Shown one piece after another: positions 53,145-60,791 of a DNA stretch of 64,000 bases. The notes beneath the pieces were generated by a model, which did not search any database, had not been told where the DNA came from, and was given only the letters and a program-made list of their open reading frames with translations. The stretch's first letter is position 1. Each line of letters begins with the position of its first letter. The position numbers and the translations under genes are program-made. This DNA comes from JAJEFO01 sp022819605 (GTDB taxonomy: Bacteria; Pseudomonadota; Alphaproteobacteria; Rhodobacterales; Rhodobacteraceae), in NCBI GenBank assembly GCA_965221545.1, contig OZ244901.1, positions 2,418,001-2,482,000 of the forward strand. Reading direction: 5' to 3'.

Positions 53145-53762
53145 CTATGGGACGGGGTCGTCCCGGCTTTCCAAGGGACCTTGAACGGCCTTGCCAGGCT
53201 CTCCAGCCTTGGCCTTGTACACGGTTCCGCGCGAGATCCCCATCTCGCGCGCTATCCTGGTCGGTGACTGCCCTTCGGCAATTCTGGTCCTGATTTCTTC
53301 CATGTCGATCGTCGGAGGCCTTCCGCGATAGACACCCCTCTGCCTCGCCGCGGCGATTCCTTCGGCCTGTCGCTCGCGGCGCAGATTGGTCTCGAATTCG
53401 GCAAAGACGCCAAGCATGTCGAAGAACGCCTTACCGGCAGCGGTCGAAGTATCCACGGGCTGCTCGGTCGCGGCGATGTTGGCGCCTCTCTCCCGGAGCT
53501 TCGCGACAATGACCTGGAGATCCTTCATTGAGCGCGCCAGACGGTCGATGCGCGTGACCACCAGTGTCTCGCCCGGATGGATGAAGTCGAGAATGATCCC
53601 GAGTTCGGACCGGTTCTCGAGTGTGGTGCCGCTGCCGGTCTCGGTCCGGATCAAGGTGCAACCCGCGGCCTCGAGCGCCGCAATCTGGGCATCCAGGTTC
53701 TGGTCCGAGGTCGAGACCCTGGCATAGCCTATCCGGGCCGTCGAAGTGTTCACTTTGGGCAT
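53145..53762 (-). CDS. Serine recombinase (resolvase/DNA invertase family)
   Basis: The protein has 205 residues. The catalytic serine is in IGYARVSTSDQNLDAQ (about residue 17), followed by TRIDRLARSMKDLQVI, DTSTAAGKAFFDMLGVFAEF and the arm ETNLRRERQAEGI. The C-terminal helix-turn-helix is TRIAREMGISRGTVYKA. It is intact and normal in length for Pin/Hin/Tn3-resolvase-type enzymes, which cut and rejoin DNA through a phosphoserine bond. The upstream 50 bases (TTCATTATATCGGAATC and so on) are AT-rich and may be its promoter. Imperfect inverted repeats lie on either side, so it may act on them or belong to a small element they bound. Confidence 0.93.
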   Translation of the reverse strand: MPKVNTSTARIGYARVSTSDQNLDAQIAALEAAGCTLIRTETGSGTTLENRSELGIILDFIHPGETLVVTRIDRLARSMKDLQVIVAKLRERGANIAATEQPVDTSTAAGKAFFDMLGVFAEFETNLRRERQAEGIAAARQRGVYRGRPPTIDMEEIRTRIAEGQSPTRIAREMGISRGTVYKAKAGEPGKAVQGPLESRDDPVP

Positions 53763-53872
53763 GCCTCTGGCGTTTGGTGTTCATTATATCGGAATCGACC
53801 CCGAGTGAACACCAGAAAGCGGTGATCGGGTGTTCATCCAGCCCGTCATCAAGGGTATGCCCAATATGACGC

Positions 53873-54019
53873 TCATGCAGCCTTCCGTTCGAATTCGAAA
53901 CGCTCATCGAGATTAAGCTCGAAGCGGCTGTAAGGATTGATGTACCAGATAGGATCGATCGGACCTTTGCACCTTCCGCAGGCAAAGATGCCCGATCTCA
54001 GATCAGCGAAAGGCCGGTG
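53873..54019 (-). pseudogene. Small zinc-ribbon-like gene fragment
   Basis: The open stretch of 48 codons ends IFACGRCKGPIDPIWYIN, PYSRFELNLDERFEFERKAA and TGA. It has ordinary composition unlike shadow frames, and a C-x-x-C pair. No start codon lies in frame. In the next frame an ATG at about 54062 opens MDFLKNRTRTTVALTPAFR, which runs into a stop just where this frame begins, so a frameshift in one small gene is likely. Function not recognised. Confidence 0.4.
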
Positions 54020-54035
54020 TCAATGCTACTGTCGT

Positions 54036-54085
54036 ACGCGTTCTGTTCTTCAAGAAGTCCATATGTGCAGCTTCAGTCCGTTTAG
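54036..54085 (-). repeat. Right inverted repeat flanking the serine recombinase
   Basis: Complement reads CTAAACGGACTGAAGCTGC followed by ACATATGGACTTCTTGAAG and AACAGAACGCG, matching the left repeat at about four of five bases. Both repeats contain an outward or inward ATG in the core CATATGG, so they may also be two copies of one gene's start region. Confidence 0.6.
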
Positions 54086-54087
54086 GC

Positions 54088-54335
54088 CTGTGCTTGCATG
54101 GTTCTTTGGCCCCGGGATGCCCCACTTCGCCTCACCATTTCGGCTGATGGATGTTGGCTTCGACCCATAGGAAAGTCTCGGCGCATCTAGTTAAGACCCA
54201 TTTCGGGGCTCAGTCGCCCGGCCCGCACATGCCGCCGCCGACGCTTCACCTGACACCTCACGGTGCCCGACGCACGGCTCGCGGTGAAAGTTGGTGGTCA
54301 GGTAGGCTGTTGACGCGCGCATGCCCTTAGGTGGA
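54088..54335 (-). mobile_element. Probable group II intron RNA segment, truncated
   Basis: On the minus strand the sequence CACCAACTTTCACCGCGAGC, CGTGCGTCGGGCACCGTGAG and GTGTCAGGTGAAGC is very close to what I know from the conserved 5' RNA part of bacterial group II introns just upstream of the reverse-transcriptase gene. Further on, CATCCCGGGGCCAAAGAACC followed by ATGCAAGCAC again corresponds. No reverse transcriptase is present: the match ends at about 54087, where the right inverted repeat of the recombinase region begins. Identification is from memory of the sequence pattern. Confidence 0.5.
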
Positions 54336-55138
54336 GGCTTTTCTGATCCCGCTCTTTCGATTGCAGGCCGGTTCAAAGTTCCACCATAGAACCACATTTC
54401 CAGCGGCCACCCCTAAAATTTCGTACGTCCGGTTTTCCCTGGTACGGCTTCAAGCATCGGGCACCGCCACCATGACGTCTGACTTGAGGCCACCCGAGCC
54501 CAGAGGTCCTCGCTCAGGATGGGATGTTTTGTCCCGCCCCTCATCGCTCAATCGACCTCATCCGCCAGCGAGTGGAACTCCTCACCAATTCCCGCTTTGC
54601 GGTCACAGGACTGGTCCTTGACATTCGTGCGTCACTCTGCCTGTTCCTTTCACCTTCCGATCTTTCGCCACCGAGCTTTCCCGAATTGCCGCCGTCTCTA
54701 CGTCGGGGTCCCGATGCGTGCACCTCAGCTCCTCCGCATCGGCTCTGGCCGTCAGGTTGCCAACAGACCCTTGGCGCCCGCATTTGCCCCACAAATCAGT
54801 TTCATGCAGGAAGAAAATTTCCTCGATTCAAGCAATCGTTCGCTTTCGCCACGGGCCTCCGGTCTGCTCGCCGTCCTGGCCGACCAGACCAAAGGCAGTT
54901 CTGCATTTGGCCTACGACGGCTCCTCGCTTCTCAACTCGCTGATACAGGGTCGCTCCGGTACCAGTGGGATATGCTACGGTGCCAATTTGAGAATTGCGC
55001 CGGCGGGACTTCCACCCGCAAGTTCAACAGCAAGATTCGCTGCACGTTAGCCTCTCCTTCCTGCGGAACTCTCAACTGTTGCAATCACACCAGTTGGCTT
55101 GAAGCACACATTGTTGGGATAGACCAATGGTCCAGGCT
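54336..55138. other. Gene-poor stretch beside the intron segment
   Basis: About 800 bases. Plus-strand frames of up to 207 codons are serine/arginine/proline/leucine-rich and lack any motif. Part of it may be the 5' portion of the intron or old flanking DNA. I see no defensible gene. Confidence 0.45.
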
Positions 55139-55768
55139 CTAATCAGGATCCGCGGGATCTGTGGCGGGTTCGGGCAAAGGTTGATTGGGGTATTCGGCGG
55201 AGTCGTCATACTGCCAGTCTCCCCAAGGTTCAAAGTCGGCGAGGTACGCGAGATTGCGCGCGTATTCCATCAAGTCGTCCCTGCTGTCGACGGCACTCAC
55301 GTTCACCGGAAGGATAATGTCGGCATGGTAAGGATTTCCCTCCAAGGGAGAACCTTGGACAGTGCATTTCGCCTCGGCCACATCGCCTGCCTTTAGTGTA
55401 TACCAACCCCTGAGGGATGGGTCATTTCGAGTAGAATTCTTCTCTGCCAATTTCGCCAGTTCGCGCTGGTCAACAAAATTCATTCGATCAACTGAAAGCT
55501 CACAGGACCCATCGGGTGGCTTGAATTTGCTTGCTGGCGGTCGGGGAGCCTCGCCCCGTGCTAACCTGCCATAGACCTTTTTGGCGATGGAACGCGACCA
55601 TTCATGCCGCCCCAACTTTTCATCTTCGTCTATGGAGCGAGGGATGGTCGCCAAGGCACCTTCTGCCACTACCCAATGCCCACGCGTCTCAACATCAAAA
55701 CAGCACCTTCCCTGGGTAACCGCGTAGCGTCGTCGATCCTCAAGCGACCTCGCAGGCCCGCCGTGCAA
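55139..55768 (-). CDS. Unrecognised protein with NPYHADI motif
   Basis: Up to 209 residues. The frame opens with TTG and overlaps the upstream gene's frame by 100 bases, so the true start is probably further in, or one of the two overlapping ends is read-through. The convincing part is SCELSVDRMNFVDQRELAKL, RGWYTLKAGDVAEAK, SPLEGNPYHADIILP and AYLADFEPWGDWQ. I recall SVDR plus NPYHADI in small bacterial proteins of unknown function. No membrane segment or signal peptide. It is the last of a minus-strand cluster. Confidence 0.55.
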   Translation of the reverse strand: MHGGPARSLEDRRRYAVTQGRCCFDVETRGHWVVAEGALATIPRSIDEDEKLGRHEWSRSIAKKVYGRLARGEAPRPPASKFKPPDGSCELSVDRMNFVDQRELAKLAEKNSTRNDPSLRGWYTLKAGDVAEAKCTVQGSPLEGNPYHADIILPVNVSAVDSRDDLMEYARNLAYLADFEPWGDWQYDDSAEYPNQPLPEPATDPADPD

Positions 55769-56316
55769 TAGAACATCGCGCCAGATCCATCATGGTCGAC
55801 AACAAACAGAACTCCGTTCCTGCCGTCCTGCGTACGAAAGTCGATTGCAATACCTGCCTCGTCCATTGGGTAAATGTCCGGCTGGGACGCGATGTGTCCC
55901 GAAAACTCTTGCAAGAGTGCCCACGATGTGTTCAGCGCGCCCTCGGACGGAAGGGGCAGACCGTCTTCTTCTGCGGAGACGGAGCACTCATCAAGTTGTT
56001 CACGTGCTTCGGCAAGCCACTGACTGGACGCCGCTTCCATCTTGGACACTTGATCCAGTGCAACAAATGCAGGCTGGAATACAGATTCCTTGCGTGTATC
56101 GGATTCCCTGACGGGATCGTCATTGCTGAAGCCGCTCCCGAGCTGTTGCTCACGAATCCGCGGACTGGGGCCAATCGGGGGATTTCGAGAACGTAGATGC
56201 CGTTGATGGTCGCCCTCACCAATGCGAGGCATCTTTTCCCGTTTACGGCCGGCCGGCCTAGGACCAGGAATTGCTTCAGACTGGAGAAAACGGTCAAACA
56301 CATCTCGCTCCGTCAA
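55669..56316 (-). CDS. Unrecognised acidic protein
   Basis: Up to 215 residues from TTG, whose codon overlaps the upstream stop (TTGA). The first 70 residues are basic and low in structure signals; the later part, QWLAEAREQLDECSVSAEED, TSWALLQEFSGHIASQPDIY, PMDEAGIAIDFRTQDGRNGV and LFVVDHDGSGAMFYC, looks like a real alpha/beta domain. A later start is possible. No family recognised. It lies between two other unrecognised genes in the same direction. Confidence 0.5.
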   Translation of the reverse strand: MTERDVFDRFLQSEAIPGPRPAGRKREKMPRIGEGDHQRHLRSRNPPIGPSPRIREQQLGSGFSNDDPVRESDTRKESVFQPAFVALDQVSKMEAASSQWLAEAREQLDECSVSAEEDGLPLPSEGALNTSWALLQEFSGHIASQPDIYPMDEAGIAIDFRTQDGRNGVLFVVDHDGSGAMFYCTAGLRGRLRIDDATRLPREGAVLMLRRVGIG

Positions 56317-57008
56317 ATAACCGTCAAGCCGAGCGAGACAGCGACGGAACTCCAGATCTCGCCGATATGTTTAGTTCTGTCGACAAATTGCACGGGTACT
56401 GATCCCTGCACATACTCTGACGCGACCTGAAGGAAGAGATGTGTATCCGGCAATTGTGACTTGGCGATCATGACAGTAGCCGTCCAGTTCGAGTCCCGGT
56501 TTGCGCAGGTAAACATAGCCTGTGAGGGCACCGTACGCGCGCCAATCCGAAATGGGTCGTTCGGATCATTCAACGCAACACCACGGACAACAGCATCAGC
56601 AGCGTCACTTCCACCTTCGACCGTCAACCATGTTGGCATGGTGATCGTAGTGCGGGCGGGCACTCCATCATACAGAAACTCGCAAATTGTGTCGTGGAAC
56701 AACCTTGCAAGATGAGCAGCGTGTTCGATAGCGTTGGGCGATCTTAGGTCGAGAAAGTGTGCCTCGAATCCGTCAAGACGCGCTTCAAACGTATAGAGTC
56801 CCGACCCAAGGGACCACGTAACCTTGGCTGTCGCAATGGAATCGCCGTTCTCAACACGCAGAGCATCGGCGGGAACTCGAAAACCAGCAACGTCAAACGC
56901 ATCGTAGACTGGCTCAATAATACTCGGAAACGAGGTGACCTGACTGAAGGCTGGCCGAACAAAGACTACTTCGCAGTGCAAGTCTGTTCGATCTATGTGG
57001 ACGTCCAT
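56313..57008 (-). CDS. Unrecognised protein, first of a three-gene minus-strand cluster
   Basis: The protein has 231 residues with ATG start. It begins MDVHIDRTDLHCEVVFVRPA and contains SLGSGLYTFEARLDGFEAHF, LARLFHDTICEFLYDGVPAR and NWTATVMIAKSQLPDTHLFL. Composition is that of a soluble, beta-rich protein. No family is recognised. Its stop overlaps the next frame by four bases. Codon use is less GC-rich than in the catabolic operons, suggesting separate origin. Confidence 0.6.
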   Translation of the reverse strand: MDVHIDRTDLHCEVVFVRPAFSQVTSFPSIIEPVYDAFDVAGFRVPADALRVENGDSIATAKVTWSLGSGLYTFEARLDGFEAHFLDLRSPNAIEHAAHLARLFHDTICEFLYDGVPARTTITMPTWLTVEGGSDAADAVVRGVALNDPNDPFRIGARTVPSQAMFTCANRDSNWTATVMIAKSQLPDTHLFLQVASEYVQGSVPVQFVDRTKHIGEIWSSVAVSLGLTVI

Positions 57009-57221
57009 GCCAAGTCATCCCGATTTGCTGGGCATTCTTGAGAAATGTCGCCGAACTCGGAGCCAGTCAAGCAATTTGTCAACTTCTCACGTTGCAATAA
57101 AGTCGCACTGTCTTTCGAGAATCGGATCGTCAGCCTTCCGCCAGCTTCCCCTAGTGGAATCCATCCAATTGCGGAAATATTGACACTAACCCAACATAGT
57201 ACCGAATCCACCACAGGATCC

Positions 57222-57365
57222 TTATGTCTCGGGATTCTTGATTCCGTTCTTCTTCATCCTGATTGCGAAGTTGCCGGGCGTCGTGTTGTAGCGCTTCGCG
57301 ATGAAATTCTTGGGCGATCCACTCGCGAGCAGCGCCTTGATCTCGGCGGCCATGGAGAGGGCCAT
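57222..57365 (-). CDS. Short helix-turn-helix-like protein or gene tail
   Basis: A 47-codon frame from ATG reads MALSMAAEIKALLASGSPKN, then FIAKRYNTTPGNFAIRMKKN, and ends GIKNPET. The pattern EIKALLASG-x-x-x-x-IAKRYNTTPGNF looks like a DNA-binding helix-turn-helix. A different frame, open from 57585, covers the same DNA and has a reasonable first half (ARDRIRDALTQSVEYASHEI). The most economical view is one gene with a frameshift near 57400, leaving its DNA-binding tail in this frame. Confidence 0.4.
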   Translation of the reverse strand: MALSMAAEIKALLASGSPKNFIAKRYNTTPGNFAIRMKKNGIKNPET

Positions 57366-57603
57366 TGCGGCACTCTCCGAACAGGCTGGAATGCCTATTG
57401 TCGTCTGACCGCCACTCGCCGTCTACTGTCTTGGCAACATCTTCCAGAATGCCTTCAACTTCACAGCAAATTTCATGCGAGGCGTATTCGACGGATTGGG
57501 TCAGCGCGTCACGAATCCTATCTCGCGCTTCGTGCCGCCATTTTCTCTCGGCAACCTGCTCGCCACCGGCGCATTCATCCACCAAGGATCCGTACCGAAA
57601 CGG

Positions 57604-58392
57604 TCAGACCCTCCTATTCCGAGTCACAGCTGTTGCGGGCGTCAAGCCTTCAAATCGGACAAACATTCCGTGGCCGCGCCACAAGGGCTGAGGTGGAACC
57701 CCTTCTGACTGGTCGAATGCATCTTCCGAGCTTGCAACCGCAACGGATGCAAAGTGGCCAATGTTGCTCAACCGAGCACAGTCTTCCGCAATTTCGGAAA
57801 TGTTCTCGGGAGGGACTGCCTCTCGTTCCGGATATCTTGCTGATCGGACCACCACCCATTCGGGGCCACCGGCCCCGACAAGCCAGATGGACGGGTCGAC
57901 TCCGGGATTGCCCTGAGATGAAATCAATTCGAGGCCGAGACTGTCTCTGACGTGGTCTCGAACGATCTGGACAGCAAAGTCATGAAGCTCCCAATCTGTC
58001 ATTTCGATCTTCTTGTCTGAGATCATTGTCACCGGGTCCAAAGGTCGGCCTGTATCGGCATGAATCAGGCCCCATCCAGCAACCTCCGGTTTCCATTCCG
58101 ATCCGGCTTGGCGCATCGGCATTCGGCATGGGACGCCATTGCAGCCCTTGGCGATCACTCGAACTCCATCGGGATTTCCTGGCCCTTGAACCTTTCGGTC
58201 AACATCTTGGATTCGAACAAAGAAGAGTTGGTTTCCTATCCTGAAAGAGAGGTGCTCCAGGAATGGAGGGATCAGGTCAGCCTTGAGCCAGCTCAAGTTC
58301 CCGTCACGGGTTTGCGATTGCAGGTGCTTTCCGGCTGCCTGCCAGCAACGGGCAAACTCCCCATGCACTTCATGCATTTCAATCTCATGCAT
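57604..58392 (-). CDS. Unrecognised soluble protein
   Basis: The protein has 262 residues, ATG start. It contains LEHLSFRIGNQLFFVRIQDV, NPDGVRVIAKGCNGVPCRMP, GWGLIHADTGRPLDP, DWELHDFAVQIVRDHVRDSL and GAGGPEWVVVRSARYPERE. The strand-rich middle and W-V-V-V-R ending resemble restriction-enzyme-like or replication-associated hypothetical proteins, but I cannot name a family. A perfect 24-base palindrome sits 29 bases upstream of its start and may be its operator. Confidence 0.6.
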   Translation of the reverse strand: MHEIEMHEVHGEFARCWQAAGKHLQSQTRDGNLSWLKADLIPPFLEHLSFRIGNQLFFVRIQDVDRKVQGPGNPDGVRVIAKGCNGVPCRMPMRQAGSEWKPEVAGWGLIHADTGRPLDPVTMISDKKIEMTDWELHDFAVQIVRDHVRDSLGLELISSQGNPGVDPSIWLVGAGGPEWVVVRSARYPEREAVPPENISEIAEDCARLSNIGHFASVAVASSEDAFDQSEGVPPQPLWRGHGMFVRFEGLTPATAVTRNRRV

Positions 58393-58420
58393 CGTCTCAA
58401 TCCCCTACTTGGAGAGTACC

Positions 58421-58444
58421 GCCTATCTCGTACACGAGATAGGC
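58421..58444. promoter_or_regulatory. Perfect 24-base inverted repeat, operator or terminator
   Basis: GCCTATCTCGT, AC, ACGAGATAGGC: 11 bases and their exact complement with two bases between. It lies between the end of the NucS-like gene and the start of the unrecognised gene at 58392, both minus strand. No T-run follows. An operator such as those of TetR- or HTH-type repressors is as likely as a processing hairpin. Confidence 0.55.
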
Positions 58445-58488
58445 GATGCTCTCGAAATCGCGCGTCATTGAAACATGTTCTCGCCTGG

Positions 58489-59544
58489 CTACGCCGATGG
58501 CGTGATCTTGATGTCTTGATCCGGGAACGCTTCGGTCAGCGCATCGACTGCATCAAGGGTTTTGTGACCCCATTGGTTCGTCAGCACGTATGTCTTCCCG
58601 TTCTCGTGAGAGACCTGGCCCTCCTCGCAGTGAAACCGCTGCTCCCTGCGAAGCTTGCCTCCGGTATCACGCGCCATGATGGCCTGACGTGCCTGCTCGG
58701 CAGTCAACACGCCGTCATGGATCTCGAACAACCCTGCCCTGCGCCAGGGAATGGCCTCCGAGACCTGATCCGGTGTCCTGCCACTCGCCAATATCCCGGA
58801 TATGATCCGGAACATCATCCAGCGCTTGCTTTGTTCCGGAAACCGCTCGCCGGCGACTTCAACATCATACCTGGTCAAGTCTCGGGCAACTTTCCTGGCC
58901 ACTCGTTCTCGCTGTCTCTTCTCCCTGATCCGGACCTGGTAGTCTGCAATTTCCGGGATCGGGATGACGGTCTGGATGTCGAGAAGGGTTTGCTCACCAC
59001 TGGCGTACGGGCGCATCCTGACGCAGCGAATGTCCAGACCGAAATCGCTCAGCCACACAACCGAGGTCGTCACCTCCTTTGAAAAGTCTGCCGAGGCGAG
59101 GACGATCCTGACCTCCTGTCCGAACTCTTCCTCGTCGGGCTCCGGCCAATCCAGGAAGTCCAGGAGCGCTTCCTTGGCATTCAGGTCGATGTTGTTGTTG
59201 CGCAGATAGTCTTCGTAGATCGTGATCAGCTTGTCGAATGTCAGGGTCGAGATCATCGCAGCGTATCGAATGGCCTGCAATTCCATGTGCCCGCCGTCTT
59301 CGGTCCGCTTGAGTTCGATCACCACAAGGTTTGCGCCTTTGTCGATGCCCAGGAGATCGATCCGTCTTCGACTGTCTTCCCAAACGCTGCACTCTTCGGC
59401 CACCACCATCGTATCGGGCGAGATCACTTCGATATTGGATTTCAGGAGTGCCTGCAGGTCGTCACGCTCGCGCAGGTCCTGGTGCTGATACGTCGTCTGG
59501 TCGATCGGAACGATGCTTCCGTTGTCAATTGCGTAAATTGCCAT
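58489..59544 (-). CDS. NucS-like PD-(D/E)XK endonuclease domain protein
   Basis: The protein has 351 residues. RERDDLQALLKSNIEVISPD and RRRIDLLGIDKGANLVVIEL-K-R give the PD-(D/E)XK core: D in RIDLLGID and E-x-K in VIELKR, followed by MELQAIRYAAMIS, which matches NucS/EndoMS and related nucleases. The C-terminal half (residues 200-350) is not recognised. It should cut DNA. It is third in an operon after an alkyltransferase-like protein and a small protein, only 12 bases from the latter. The start MAIYAIDNGS was chosen four codons inside the open frame. Confidence 0.8.
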   Translation of the reverse strand: MAIYAIDNGSIVPIDQTTYQHQDLRERDDLQALLKSNIEVISPDTMVVAEECSVWEDSRRRIDLLGIDKGANLVVIELKRTEDGGHMELQAIRYAAMISTLTFDKLITIYEDYLRNNNIDLNAKEALLDFLDWPEPDEEEFGQEVRIVLASADFSKEVTTSVVWLSDFGLDIRCVRMRPYASGEQTLLDIQTVIPIPEIADYQVRIREKRQRERVARKVARDLTRYDVEVAGERFPEQSKRWMMFRIISGILASGRTPDQVSEAIPWRRAGLFEIHDGVLTAEQARQAIMARDTGGKLRREQRFHCEEGQVSHENGKTYVLTNQWGHKTLDAVDALTEAFPDQDIKITPSA

Positions 59545-59556
59545 GTACCTGTCCAA

Positions 59557-59805
59557 TCACTTCCCCAGTTTCTCTGTGACCGCACCACCTGAGCGCTCCA
59601 GTTGCCCCCACTGTACCGCCACGTGAAGCGGGACAAGTTCCTCGTTGCGTGCCGGGACCGTTGCATATCTTGTCCCGCCCGAGATCAGCAACCTCGCTGA
59701 TGGCAAGCGGTCTTGCGAAATTTCGGAATTGCAGGCTCGACTTGGGAAGTTGCCTGGATGCCGCGATCCCAATCCGGGCGACAGTCTCGGCGGGGCCTCT
59801 ATCAC
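59557..59805 (-). CDS. Small protein in operon with ATL and NucS-like nuclease
   Basis: The protein has 82 residues with GTG start overlapping the stop of the alkyltransferase-like gene by four bases (GTGA), which supports real translation. The last half is well formed: LISGGTRYATVPARNEELVP, LHVAVQWGQLERSGGAVTEK. The first half is arginine/serine-rich and poor in structure. No family known. It ends 12 bases before the nuclease start. Confidence 0.5.
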   Translation of the reverse strand: MIEAPPRLSPGLGSRHPGNFPSRACNSEISQDRLPSARLLISGGTRYATVPARNEELVPLHVAVQWGQLERSGGAVTEKLGK

Positions 59806-60098
59806 GGCCCGATCTGCTCCGGATCGTAAAATCGAGGCTTGACGGACCCGTCCTCGCAGAACTCGACCCCCTCGTCTTCAAGCTGTCTTCGGGCATCTTT
59901 CATCGCTCGCGTAGGGACCAGCTTCCGGTTCACGACACGCCACCAGGGGAATCCAGGTTCCCGTGCCTTGGCCCGTATCGCGGCCCCAACTGCCCGCCCG
60001 CGCCCGGTATTGCCATACACCCTTCGTGAAATATCGCCGTAGGTGACGACTGTCCCTCGCTGCAGGTTTCGTACGATCGTCGATATCACGCTGCCCAT
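59802..60098 (-). CDS. Alkyltransferase-like (ATL) DNA-binding protein of the MGMT family
   Basis: The protein has 98 residues. RGTVVTYGDISRRVYG is the DNA-binding helix region of MGMT proteins, followed by GRAVGAAIRAKA. The alkyl-acceptor motif P-C-H-R is replaced by FPWWRVVNRKLVP, and no cysteine is present there, so it is an ATL: it binds O6-alkylguanine and flags it for excision repair rather than repairing it. Length fits (about 100). The start MGSVISTIVRNL was chosen inside a longer frame because similarity starts there. Confidence 0.88.
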   Translation of the reverse strand: MGSVISTIVRNLQRGTVVTYGDISRRVYGNTGRGRAVGAAIRAKAREPGFPWWRVVNRKLVPTRAMKDARRQLEDEGVEFCEDGSVKPRFYDPEQIGP

Positions 60099-60791
60099 GC
60101 TTCCGAGGATAGGGTTGGCCCGACCTGCCGTCCAGTCGCAGTGGCACTCTTCTCGCGGACCGGCGGGCGCTTCGCGGACTGGCCGTTGATTTCCGATCTG
60201 CGGTCGGACCTCCCGATTCCGGCCCAGTCCGGCCCCGGCCAGCCTCCGAAACTGCCATTCTCGTCGAGCTGAAGGCTGTTTGCCCGGACAATCGCTCGCG
60301 CCCCCCAACTTTGGCCCCATTCTCCCCTGATTTCATGCAATTCGGACCGATTTGCATCGTACCTTTCGAGATTCGCGGAAACTTGTGATGCAGGCCGATC
60401 GGTTGTCCCGACTCTGCGGGTGCCGGCGATCGAGGTCGAGGCAGGTGATTGGAATGCCGGATACAAGCAGGTGGCCAATGAGCAGGCCCGTGCACGGCCT
60501 TGACGCTGCATCGGGCCGGAACATATGCAGTCCCGACACTCAGGAGATGAAGCCGATGCCTGCCAGACAAGTCCATGTCGTCCTCGCCATCGCTGCTTCA
60601 CCGTTCTCACTTTCAACGGGGACCAACGCCGGTCTGCACAACACCAAAGAGGTCAAGGCGCTTCAACAAGAGCCGTGCCAGTGCCAATTCGATGCCGGCC
60701 CGTTCGACGGTGACCGGGGAACGAAGGCGGACAGGCCGACTGCTGACTACATCCGGGTGCACGTAGGACGGCCCGACTCCCGAGATCGACG
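60099..60791. other. Gene-free stretch between divergent units
   Basis: Nearly 700 bases between the ATL operon (minus) and the nuclease-like gene (plus). It should contain both promoters. Minus-strand frames covering it extend the ATL frame upstream but are cysteine/arginine-rich and lack motifs. Nothing else stands out. Confidence 0.45.

Noticed and set aside
54519..55142. Plus-strand frame of 207 codons
   Set aside because: Serine/arginine/proline-rich with no motif; lies beside the probable intron segment and is likely fortuitous.
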